A stretch of 8,686 nt of DNA from Candidatus Krumholzibacteriia bacterium (lineage in GTDB: Bacteria; Krumholzibacteriota; Krumholzibacteriia; LZORAL124-64-63), in the NCBI GenBank assembly GCA_030632925.1, contig DAOVTU010000088.1, forward strand, positions 1-8,686, read 5' to 3'. Below the pieces are notes generated by a model. The model was given only the letters and a program-made list of their open reading frames with translations, had not been told where the DNA came from and made no database searches. A program made the translations under genes and the position numbers. Positions 1-6,552 of this stretch are shown one piece after another. Position 1 is the first letter of the stretch. Each line of letters starts with the position of its first letter.

Positions 1-1056
1 GCCGGGATTTTCCCCGGTATTCATGTGGGCCGCGTCTGGGTGGTCTACTGGCTGTTCCCGATTCCGAACTATCAGGCCATGTGGCCCAACTTCCGCAGCC
101 CGTTGCTGTGGGATGTGTTCGCCGTGGGCACCTATGCCACGGTGTCGCTGCTGTTCTGGTACATGGGCATGGTGCCTGATCTGGCCACGTTCCGTGACCG
201 GGCCAAGGGCCGCATCCAGCAAGTCGTTTACGGCATACTTTCCCTGGGTTGGAACGGCAGCCACCGTCACTGGCACCGCTACGAAAAAGCCTACCTGCTG
301 CTGGCCGGATTGGCCACGCCGCTGGTGCTCTCGGTGCATTCGGTGGTGTCGTTTGACTTTGCGACCGCGCAGCTGCCCGGTTGGCATACGACGATCTTCC
401 CGCCCTATTTTGTGGCTGGCGCCGTGTTCTCGGGCTTTGCCATGGTCGGAACGCTGTTGATCCCGGCGCGCCAGCTGTTCGGTCTCAAGAGCATCATCAC
501 GCTGCATCATCTCGAGAACATGAACAAGATCATCCTGGCGACCGGTTCGATGGTTGGTTTTGCCTACGCCACCGAATTTTTCATGGCCTGGTATGGCGGG
601 AACCCCAACGAAAGCTTTGCCTTCGTCAACCGCGCCTTTGGTCCCTACGCCTGGGCGTACTGGATCATGGTCACTTGCAACGTGATCACACCGCAGCTGT
701 TCTGGTCCAAGAAGATCCGCACCAACATTCCGGTCATGTGGGTGATGTACATTTTCGTGAACATCGGCATGTGGTTCGAGCGCTTCGTGATCACGGTCTC
801 GTCTTTGAGCCGCGATTTCCTGCCGTCGTCCTGGGCCTACTACGACCCGACGATCGTCGACATCCTGACCTTCCTGGGCAGTTTCGGCCTTTTCTTTACG
901 CTGATCCTTCTGTTCATCCGCTTTGCGCCCATGGTGGCCATGGCCGAGGTCAAGACCATCATGCCGATTTCTGATGCCCACAGTGGTGAGCGTCGCAGCG
1001 TTGGCGATTACCACGGTGACATTCCGCGGAGTGTGCGGGACGGAGGTGCCCGATGA
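1..1056 (+). CDS. actC: ACIII membrane subunit ActC, NrfD-like (5' partial)
   Basis: ActC is one of the two large NrfD-type membrane subunits of alternative complex III, which oxidises (mena)quinol and passes electrons to periplasmic cytochrome c carriers. The reading frame is open from base 1, so the start and an estimated 100 or so N-terminal residues lie upstream; 351 residues are present. Family hallmarks are FPGIHVGRVW at fragment residues 4-13 followed by a YWLFPIPN stretch, the HSVVSFD quinone-site-like motif at residues 113-119, LPGWHTTIFPPYFVAGA in the next helix, and MWFERFVITVSSLSRDFLP near residues 257-275. About eight hydrophobic segments are visible. The stop overlaps the actD start in ATGA, so the two are probably translationally coupled. 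The neighbours actD, actE and actF confirm the call. NrfD/PsrC proteins are the only real alternative and are excluded by context and motifs. Confidence 0.95.
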   Translation, partial: AGIFPGIHVGRVWVVYWLFPIPNYQAMWPNFRSPLLWDVFAVGTYATVSLLFWYMGMVPDLATFRDRAKGRIQQVVYGILSLGWNGSHRHWHRYEKAYLLLAGLATPLVLSVHSVVSFDFATAQLPGWHTTIFPPYFVAGAVFSGFAMVGTLLIPARQLFGLKSIITLHHLENMNKIILATGSMVGFAYATEFFMAWYGGNPNESFAFVNRAFGPYAWAYWIMVTCNVITPQLFWSKKIRTNIPVMWVMYIFVNIGMWFERFVITVSSLSRDFLPSSWAYYDPTIVDILTFLGSFGLFFTLILLFIRFAPMVAMAEVKTIMPISDAHSGERRSVGDYHGDIPRSVRDGGAR

Positions 1057-1604
1057 GTACCGATGCGAAACTCTACGGTCTGCTGACCGAATTCGACAGC
1101 GCCTCGGTGTTGATGAAAGCTGCTGCCAAGTGCCGTGACGAAGGATTCAAAAACTGGGATGTGCATACGCCATTCCCGGTGCACGGCATGGATGAGGCCA
1201 TGGGCATCCGCGGCACGCGCCTGCCTTTCATCGTGCTGGTCAGTGGCTTCACGGGCTTGGGCCTGGCCACGCTGATGCAGTGGTGGATGAACGCGGTGGA
1301 CTACCCGTTCATCATCTCGGGCAAACCCCTGTTCGGCATCCCGGCCAACGTGCCGATCATGTTCGAACTGACGGTGCTGCTGAGTGCTTTTGCGGCCTTC
1401 TTCGGCATGTGGATCCTGAACGGTTTGCCGCGGTGGTATCACCCGCTGTTCACCAACCGCCGCTTCCGGCGCGCGACCCAGGATCGCTACTTCATCGTGG
1501 TCGAAGCCAAGGATCCGAAGTTCAACCTGGAAAAAACCCGCGACTTCCTGGCCGCCCTTGGCGGGTCGGTTGTCGAAGAAGTCAACGAAAGCGCGGAGGA
1601 CTGA
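1053..1604 (+). CDS. actD: ACIII subunit ActD (DUF3341)
   Basis: ActD is a small two-helix membrane subunit of alternative complex III with no known cofactor; in known ACIII structures it packs against the NrfD-like subunits. The 183-residue product has the usual DUF3341 plan: a soluble N-terminal part beginning LYGLLTEFDSASVLMKAA, a WDVHTPFPVHGMDEAMG motif around residues 35-51, two transmembrane helices at about 57-79 and 101-122, and a C-terminal tail containing DRYFIVVEAKDP at 144-155. A GGAGG ribosome site at 1042-1046 lies six bases before the ATG, which overlaps the actC stop. ActE begins three bases after the actD stop. Length and motifs are normal for the family. Confidence 0.95.
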   Translation: MSTDAKLYGLLTEFDSASVLMKAAAKCRDEGFKNWDVHTPFPVHGMDEAMGIRGTRLPFIVLVSGFTGLGLATLMQWWMNAVDYPFIISGKPLFGIPANVPIMFELTVLLSAFAAFFGMWILNGLPRWYHPLFTNRRFRRATQDRYFIVVEAKDPKFNLEKTRDFLAALGGSVVEEVNESAED

Positions 1605-1607
1605 TAA

Positions 1608-2258
1608 ATGCCACGCCCTATTCTGTATGTGCTGTTGGTATTGGTCGCCGCCAGTCTGGTGCCCATCGGTTTGGTCTACAAGGCGCGCAATTCGCCCAAG
1701 ACCCAGCCGCGCATCCAGGTCGTTTACGACATGGACGACCAGTACAAGTCCAAGACCCAGACCGAGAGTGCCTTCTTTGCCGACGGCATGGCCATGCGCC
1801 ATCACCCCGAGGGCACCGTGGCCCAGGGACTGCTTGAGGCCGATGACGCGTTCTACCGTGGTCAAGTCGAGGGCGATACGCTCTTCGTGGAAACGTTCCC
1901 CGTCGAGGTGTCGCGCGAGATGATGTACCGGGGCCAGGAACGTTTCAATATCTACTGCGCGCCGTGTCACGGCATCAGTGGCAACGGCAATGGTCCGGTG
2001 CACGTGCGGGCTGCGGCTCTGGGCGAAGGCACCTGGACGCCGCCCACGGATCTGCGTAGCCAGACGGTGGCCGATCGTTCGGTGGGGCACCTTTATAATT
2101 CGATCAAGAACGGTATCCGGAACATGCCGGCCTATGGCTCGCAGATCACACCGGAAGACCGTTGGGCCATCGTGGCCTATGTGCGGGCGCTGCAGTTGTC
2201 CCGCAATGCAAATCTTGAGGATGTACCGGCGGAGATCCGGGCCAGCCTGCAGAAGTAG
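1608..2258 (+). CDS. actE: ACIII monohaem cytochrome c subunit ActE
   Basis: ActE is the monohaem cytochrome c subunit of alternative complex III and the likely exit carrier for electrons from the complex. The 216-residue protein has an N-terminal hydrophobic helix (about residues 5-24), a linker, and one class I cytochrome c domain with CAPCH at 117-121 and a likely Met173 axial ligand in RNMPAYGSQ. The segment GNGNGPVHVRA after the haem site and PPTDLRS further on are typical of ActE. ActE is commonly a lipoprotein, but there is no cysteine near the N-terminus here, so it is probably held by an uncleaved transmembrane helix. GGAGG at 1595-1599 is eight bases upstream of the ATG, which follows the actD stop after three bases. 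Confidence 0.94.
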   Translation: MPRPILYVLLVLVAASLVPIGLVYKARNSPKTQPRIQVVYDMDDQYKSKTQTESAFFADGMAMRHHPEGTVAQGLLEADDAFYRGQVEGDTLFVETFPVEVSREMMYRGQERFNIYCAPCHGISGNGNGPVHVRAAALGEGTWTPPTDLRSQTVADRSVGHLYNSIKNGIRNMPAYGSQITPEDRWAIVAYVRALQLSRNANLEDVPAEIRASLQK

Positions 2259-2277
2259 AACCGACCTAGGTGGCAGC

Positions 2278-2296
2278 GCCGGCCTTGGTGGCCGGC
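2278..2296 (+). promoter_or_regulatory. GC-rich hairpin between actE and actF
   Basis: A perfect inverted repeat, GCCGGCC / GGCCGGC with the 5-base loop TTGGT, lies in the actE-actF gap. No T-run follows, so it is not a classical terminator. It lies just before the GGGAG ribosome site (2304-2308) and the TTG start of actF. It could stabilise mRNA ends, tune actF translation relative to actE, or have no function. The structure is seen; any role is inferred. Confidence 0.5.
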
Positions 2297-2314
2297 CCAG
2301 CACGGGAGTTTGAA

Positions 2315-3523
2315 TTGTCGCATCACCATGTTCCAAGCGTGGAAGACACGAAGATCACCATGGATGGTCTCGGGTCAAAGGTGTTCATGATCAGTGCCGT
2401 TATCGGCGTTGTCGGGCTGGCGGCCACCTTCGGGTTGGGCCTCAGTCAGGGCGATGATCTGCAGCACTTTGCCTTCGCCTACCTGTTGAACTACGCGTTC
2501 TTCCTGGCCATCAGCCTGGGCGCGTTGATCTTCCTGCCGATCATGTTCATCACCAAGGCCAGTTGGAATGTCGTCTTGCGGCGTCTGGCTGAAGTCACTG
2601 CCGCGGTGATGCCCTTGATGGCGATCCTGGCTATTCCCGTGATCATTTTCGCAGGTAAGGTATACGGCTGGAACGATCCGGTGGTCGCCGCGAGCCACGC
2701 CATGAGCCACAAGGCCGGCTACCTGAACCAAACGGCTTTCACCATTCGTTGGGTGATTTATTTTGCAATCTGGAGTGGCTATGCGCTGTTCTTCTGGCGC
2801 ACGAGTGCGGCCCAGGACAAAACCGGCGACCTGAAATACACCCGCCGCCTGGAAAACTTCTCGGGCTTCGCGATCATGGCCTGTGCCATGTCCATCGCCG
2901 CCGCCTCCTTTGACCTGCTGATGAGCGTGGACCCGCTGTGGTTCAGCACCATGTTCGGTGTGTTGTACTGGTCCGGCGGTTTCGTGACCTTCTTTGCCGT
3001 GCTCACGCTGGCCTTGCTGGGATTGCAGAATACCGGACGGATGACAAACATCGTCAGCCCCGAGCACTTCCACGATCTGGGCAAGCTCATGTTCGCCTTC
3101 ACGTTCTTCTGGGGCTACATCGCCTTCAGCCAGTTCATGCTGTACTGGTACGCGAATATTCCCGAGGAAACGAGTTGGTACCTGGTGCGCACCCGTGAGG
3201 GCTGGGACATGATCGCCTACGGGACGCTCTTTGCGACGCTGCTTTTTCCTTTCCTTGGCCTGGTTTCGCGCTTCGCCAAGCGCAGTCGCAAAATGCTGGC
3301 CTTCTGGGCCGTGTGGATCATCGCCGCCCAGTGGCTGAACATGTACTGGGTCGTGATCCCGGAGTTCAGCGAGACCCTGACTTTTAATCCCATGTACGTG
3401 ACCTGTTTCGTCGGCATCGGCGGACTGTGGTTCGCGGGCATCGTGAAGCTGGCCTCGAGCACTTCCCTGGTTCCGACGGGGGACCCGCGTCTCGAAGAGT
3501 CATTGCGTTTCGAGAACGCCTAG
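2315..3523 (+). CDS. actF: ACIII membrane subunit ActF, NrfD-like
   Basis: ActF is the second NrfD-family polytopic subunit of alternative complex III. From the TTG start the product has 402 residues with about ten hydrophobic helices. Diagnostic stretches are SFDLLMSVDPLWFSTMFG (residues 198-215), a FHDLGKLMFAFTFFWGYIAF segment beginning near 252, and a C-terminus ending DPRLEESLRF. I chose TTG at 2315 because GGGAG at 2304-2308 sits at normal spacing and the product then begins MSHHHVPSVED, as expected for ActF. An in-frame GTG at 2270 would add 15 residues but has no spaced ribosome site and would place the 2278-2296 hairpin inside the coding region. It is followed 14 bases later by the small membrane protein gene and is probably in one transcript with actC-actE and the oxidase-like genes. 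Confidence 0.93.
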   Translation: MSHHHVPSVEDTKITMDGLGSKVFMISAVIGVVGLAATFGLGLSQGDDLQHFAFAYLLNYAFFLAISLGALIFLPIMFITKASWNVVLRRLAEVTAAVMPLMAILAIPVIIFAGKVYGWNDPVVAASHAMSHKAGYLNQTAFTIRWVIYFAIWSGYALFFWRTSAAQDKTGDLKYTRRLENFSGFAIMACAMSIAAASFDLLMSVDPLWFSTMFGVLYWSGGFVTFFAVLTLALLGLQNTGRMTNIVSPEHFHDLGKLMFAFTFFWGYIAFSQFMLYWYANIPEETSWYLVRTREGWDMIAYGTLFATLLFPFLGLVSRFAKRSRKMLAFWAVWIIAAQWLNMYWVVIPEFSETLTFNPMYVTCFVGIGGLWFAGIVKLASSTSLVPTGDPRLEESLRFENA

Positions 3524-3537
3524 TTAAGGAGAATTGT

Positions 3538-3846
3538 ATGGCCTCGGCCAAAGACAACGGGAAAACAGGATTCAATACCGGCGCGGTGGTGGCGTATGGA
3601 TTGGCGGGGATCATCTTCGTCTATGCGTTGTCCCTGTTCATCGAGGGTGGTTACAACGCCGTGTTGAACAAGGAAATGCAGACCAAGATCTACGCCGCAG
3701 GCACCAGTGAAGAGAGCATAGCCCAGCTGGCCGAACAACAGGCCCTGCTGGACGAACAGCCCCGCTACATCGATCCGGAAGCAGGCGTGCTCTGCATTCC
3801 CATCGAGAATGCCATGGACAGGGTTGTGGTCAAGACTGCCGAATAG
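3538..3846 (+). CDS. Small single-helix membrane protein of unknown function
   Basis: I cannot assign this 102-residue protein to a named family. It has a short charged N-terminus, one clear transmembrane helix (about residues 15-36), a Gln/Glu-rich likely periplasmic segment (45-75), and a C-terminal motif YIDPEAGVLCIPIENAMD (77-94). That tail resembles, from memory, a conserved pattern of the form (W/Y)xD-x3-G-x3-IPI-x2-AM in small proteins encoded beside ACIII and cytochrome c oxidase genes, where a basic residue is usual at the position of Cys86. A strong AAGGAG site (3526-3531) lies six bases before the ATG. Its place between actF and the subunit II-like gene suggests a structural or assembly part of the ACIII/oxidase-like complex. 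There is no haem motif. Confidence 0.85.
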   Translation: MASAKDNGKTGFNTGAVVAYGLAGIIFVYALSLFIEGGYNAVLNKEMQTKIYAAGTSEESIAQLAEQQALLDEQPRYIDPEAGVLCIPIENAMDRVVVKTAE

Positions 3847-3874
3847 GTGGTAGTCGGGATGATTCGCGGATTTT

Positions 3875-3911
3875 CTTTCAGTACCTGACCGCCGACCTGG
3901 CGGCACGAAAG
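3875..3911 (+). promoter_or_regulatory. Hairpin overlapping the ribosome site of the subunit II-like gene
   Basis: The inner stem is CCGCC (3889-3893) with GGCGG (3899-3903) and a five-base loop. An outer stem can form between CTTTC (3875-3879) and GAAAG (3907-3911), which adjoins and can partly extend into the AAAGAGG ribosome site of the TTG-initiated gene at 3922. It may set the translation level of that gene relative to actF. The pairing is seen; the function is inferred and could be absent. Confidence 0.4.
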
Positions 3912-3921
3912 AGGTAACGGT

Positions 3922-4902
3922 TTGATCGGCAGCGCCAATCTTTCAGCTTGGTTCCCCGAATGGGGTTCGACCCATGCGCCGGACGTGGATGTGCCATTTT
4001 TCGACATTTATGTCGTTACGGTAACCATTTTGATATTAACCGTCGGCTTGGCCGTGGTCTTCACGCGCACCTTCACCCGCAAAGAGGGTGACCCCGAGCA
4101 GATGCCTGCCGTGGGCACCAACAAGATCCTGCTGGGTCTTGGCGTGGTCGGTGCCATCGCGTTGGCCGGTTTTGCTTTCCAGACGGGCCTGTCCGGCTTT
4201 GTGGGGCAGAGGGTTGCGCCCTATGGTGCCTTTGAAGTCAGTGTCACCGCCCGCGAGGGTGTGTGGGACTTCACCTACCCCGATGGGCACGTGGCCGACA
4301 CATTGCGCGTAGCGGTGGGACAACCGGTGCACCTGACGATGACCAGCCAGGACATCAGCCAGAACATGTCGATCCCTGATCTGCGCGTGAACCAGACCAT
4401 CATGCCCGGTCACACGACCGAAGCCTGGTTCGAGACCATCCGGCCGGGCACGTTCCCGATCCGAACCGGTGCTTTCAGCGCCGCGACCTATGACAGCATG
4501 ACCTCGGTTGTCGTTTCACTGCCCGCCGAAGAATTTGCGGCCTGGCAGGCAGCCGTGGGCGACATCTTTGCCGGCCGCACCATGGCCGAAGTGGGCGAGT
4601 TGCTCTACAACCAGCAAGGTTGTAAGGCGTGTCATTCGCTGGACGGATCCAATCTGGTCGGCCCATCGCTCAAGAACGTTTACGGCTTCGAATTCCTGAC
4701 CACGACGGGCGAAACCGTCCTGGCCGACGATGCCTACATCAAGGAATCCATTCTTACGCCCAACGCCTCGGTCATCGCGGAATACCAACCGGTGATGACG
4801 CCTTACGCAGGCATTTTGGGTGACCAGGAAATTCAGGCCATCACCGAATTCCTGAAGACCATTTCCGACCGCGGCCATACCGGCGGCCAGGAGGACAAGT
4901 AG
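3922..4902 (+). CDS. CuA-less cytochrome c oxidase subunit II homologue fused to cytochrome c
   Basis: The 326-residue protein has the full layout of a caa3-type subunit II: two transmembrane helices (about 27-49 and 68-88), a cupredoxin domain (about 103-202) and a C-terminal cytochrome c domain (about 222-315). The cytochrome c domain is intact, with CKACH at 234-238 and a likely Met292 ligand in YQPVMTPYAG. The cupredoxin domain aligns without gaps to the family but lacks the CuA centre. The first His is Gln147 (DISQNMSIP), the two Cys are Thr182 and Ser186, the bridging Glu is Ala184 and the second His is Tyr190; only Met193 is kept. The electron-entry Trp of QWxWxFxYP is Gly113, while the second Trp (115) remains. 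It probably carries electrons through its haem c only, to a partner other than the membrane subunit. TTG is preferred because AAAGAGG at 3908-3914 is correctly spaced. The stop abuts the next start. Confidence 0.92.
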   Translation: MIGSANLSAWFPEWGSTHAPDVDVPFFDIYVVTVTILILTVGLAVVFTRTFTRKEGDPEQMPAVGTNKILLGLGVVGAIALAGFAFQTGLSGFVGQRVAPYGAFEVSVTAREGVWDFTYPDGHVADTLRVAVGQPVHLTMTSQDISQNMSIPDLRVNQTIMPGHTTEAWFETIRPGTFPIRTGAFSAATYDSMTSVVVSLPAEEFAAWQAAVGDIFAGRTMAEVGELLYNQQGCKACHSLDGSNLVGPSLKNVYGFEFLTTTGETVLADDAYIKESILTPNASVIAEYQPVMTPYAGILGDQEIQAITEFLKTISDRGHTGGQEDK

Positions 4903-6456
4903 ATGCACAACGTCAGCCAATCTGCTGCCGAACAAGTTCGTCGCAGTTTTCTGGGCGGCCCCGACGGCGTCAGTGAGTGGTTCCAGTCCCTGGATCACAA
5001 ACGCATCTCGCTGATGTTTCTGGCCTGGACCGCAGGCGCCTTTCTGCTGGCGATGATCCTGGCGATCATGCCTTTGGTGAAAGCTGTGGGCGGCCGCGGC
5101 CTCAGTGCGCAGTTGCTCTTCGAAACGCTGACCTATCAGCGGTTGCTGCACGTGGTGGCCTGGCTGGTGCCGGCGATCCCGGGCATTATCGGTTTCTTTC
5201 TGCTGCCGCTGCAAATCGGCGCCAGCAACATGGCTTTCCCGACCTTGTCCCGTTGCAGCCTGCGATTCTACGTTGTCGGCCTGGTGCTGATGCTCGGTTC
5301 GCTGGCCACCTACCCGGTCGGCTCCGGTTGGACGCTGGATACCCACTTGAGCCTGCTGGATCCGGGCGCCTTTGGCGTGTTGATGGTCGGGCTGTTCTTC
5401 ATGGGCCTGAGTTGGTTCCTGACGGGCGTCAACTTCATCGTCACCGTGCACCACAAGCGCCGCGAAGGCATGGGCTTCTTTGACATGCCGCTGACGGCGT
5501 GGGGCCTGTATTTGTACAGCTACCTGCTGGTGCTTTCGGGTTTGATTTTCGGCATCATTGCCTTGTACATGGCGGCCAGTTGGGTCACCACTGAAGGCCT
5601 CTTTGGCTGGAAGTCCGACCCCATGGCCTGGCGCTCCTATTTCTGGTTTGCCATCCGGCCCGTGACCTACTTCGCGATGATTCCCGCGGTGGGCATCGTC
5701 AGTGATGTCATCAGCGGCGTGTCGCGCAAGGCTTCGACCGGCTACCGCACCATGGTCGGTGCGATGATTGCCCTGACGGGCATCGCGGTGGCCAGTTATG
5801 GTGTGAGCCTGGTGGGGCAGGGCCTGAGCCCGGCCGGCACCCTGATTTTCAGCGCTTTGAGTCTGTTGGCGGCCGTGCCCGTGGCGATCATAGCCATCAC
5901 CTGGTTGTCGACTCTTTACCGCAGCAGCATCAGTTGCTCGTCGGCGAATGTTTTCTGCAACGCCTTCATTCTGCACGGTGGCATTGCATCGCTGTTGGGC
6001 CTGTTTTTGGCCAGCCCGGCGGTGGGTGCCTTTCTGGGCGCGAGCATGTTTGCTTCGGCCCAGCTGGACTACATCATCTGGGGTGGCGTCAGTTCGGCCC
6101 TGATGGCCGGCCTGCATTACTGGTGGCCCAAAATGATGGGCCGCAAGTACAGCGATGATGTCGCCCGGATCGGCGCGGTGCTCTATGTTGTTGGTCTGAA
6201 CCTGGCCCTGGTGCCGCGTTTGATCATGGGCACCAAGGGCGTGCCCCAGGATCTGGCCGGCCTGGTGGACAGTTCGCTGCGGTTGGCCGAAGTTTCCAGC
6301 TTTGGTTGGCTGTGCGTCTACTTCGGCCTGGCCGTGATCGCGGGCAACCTGTTGGTCACCATCTGGGGTGATGAAGCGGCCGAGGAAAATCCGTGGGGAG
6401 CAACCACTCTGGAGTGGACCGTTCCTTCGCCGCCGCCCGAAGACAACTTCAGCTAG
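4903..6456 (+). CDS. Haem-copper oxidase subunit I homologue lacking all haem and CuB ligands
   Basis: The 517-residue, roughly twelve-helix protein is clearly derived from A-type subunit I. It keeps WFQSLDHKRISLMF near the N-terminus, PLQIGASNMAFP (102-113), GIVSDVISGVSRK (264-276), HYWWPKMMGRKYS (405-417) and NPWGATTLEWTVPSPPP (496-512). Ungapped alignment around each site shows Gln79 for the helix II haem a His (TYHG becomes TYQR), Arg252 for the CuB His (GHPEVY becomes IRPVTY), Val301/Ser302 for the CuB His pair (WAHHM becomes YGVSL), and Gln387 and Asp389 for the helix X haem His residues (AHFHY becomes AQLDY). The E286 and K362 equivalents are Val254 and Ile330, and the propionate Arg pair is Gln449/Asp450. 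Oxygen reduction and canonical proton pumping are therefore not expected. AGGAGG at 4889-4894 precedes the ATG, which directly follows the subunit II-like stop. A cofactor-free structural or docking role is inferred. No subunit III gene follows before the terminator. Confidence 0.93.
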   Translation: MHNVSQSAAEQVRRSFLGGPDGVSEWFQSLDHKRISLMFLAWTAGAFLLAMILAIMPLVKAVGGRGLSAQLLFETLTYQRLLHVVAWLVPAIPGIIGFFLLPLQIGASNMAFPTLSRCSLRFYVVGLVLMLGSLATYPVGSGWTLDTHLSLLDPGAFGVLMVGLFFMGLSWFLTGVNFIVTVHHKRREGMGFFDMPLTAWGLYLYSYLLVLSGLIFGIIALYMAASWVTTEGLFGWKSDPMAWRSYFWFAIRPVTYFAMIPAVGIVSDVISGVSRKASTGYRTMVGAMIALTGIAVASYGVSLVGQGLSPAGTLIFSALSLLAAVPVAIIAITWLSTLYRSSISCSSANVFCNAFILHGGIASLLGLFLASPAVGAFLGASMFASAQLDYIIWGGVSSALMAGLHYWWPKMMGRKYSDDVARIGAVLYVVGLNLALVPRLIMGTKGVPQDLAGLVDSSLRLAEVSSFGWLCVYFGLAVIAGNLLVTIWGDEAAEENPWGATTLEWTVPSPPPEDNFS

Positions 6457-6476
6457 GCGCGACCGTTTGTGATCGG

Positions 6477-6509
6477 AAGCCCTCTGGGATGTCCCGGAGG
6501 GCTTTTTTT
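6477..6509 (+). terminator. Strong intrinsic terminator after the ACIII/oxidase-like operon
   Basis: AAGCCCTC (6477-6484) pairs with GAGGGCTT (6497-6504). A T:G wobble and a GGG/CCC extension cap the stem around the loop ATGT (6489-6492), and a run of seven T follows (6503-6509). It lies 21 bases after the stop of the subunit I-like gene. It should end most transcripts from the act genes and the oxidase-like pair, leaving the dihaem cytochrome gene to its own promoter or to read-through. Confidence 0.92.
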
Positions 6510-6552
6510 AGGCAATGAGAGCCTGCTTGGAACCAACGAGAGACAGGGACTG

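Noticed and set aside
2270..2314. GTG start for actF at 2270
   Set aside because: It has no spaced ribosome site and would put the 2278-2296 hairpin inside the gene; TTG 2315 has GGGAG at good spacing and gives a typical N-terminus.
1008..2336. A 442-codon open frame on the minus strand
   Set aside because: It lies antisense to actC-actD-actE, which have clear family motifs; its composition is that of a shadow frame.
4516..6117. A 533-codon open frame on the minus strand
   Set aside because: It is antisense to the two oxidase-like genes, is rich in His, Gln, Arg and Ala with no domain or membrane pattern, and arises from codon bias in the + strand genes.
3922..6456. Ordinary caa3-type cytochrome c oxidase
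   Set aside because: The overall similarity invites this call, but none of the haem, CuB or CuA ligands is present except the CuA Met, so oxygen reduction is not supported.
4903..6456. A nitric oxide reductase variant of the haem-copper superfamily
   Set aside because: Those enzymes keep the haem His ligands and most active-site ligands; this protein keeps none.
6469..6552. N-terminal extension of the dihaem cytochrome from GTG 6469
   Set aside because: It would translate through the intrinsic terminator and would bury the signal peptide behind 28 extra residues.
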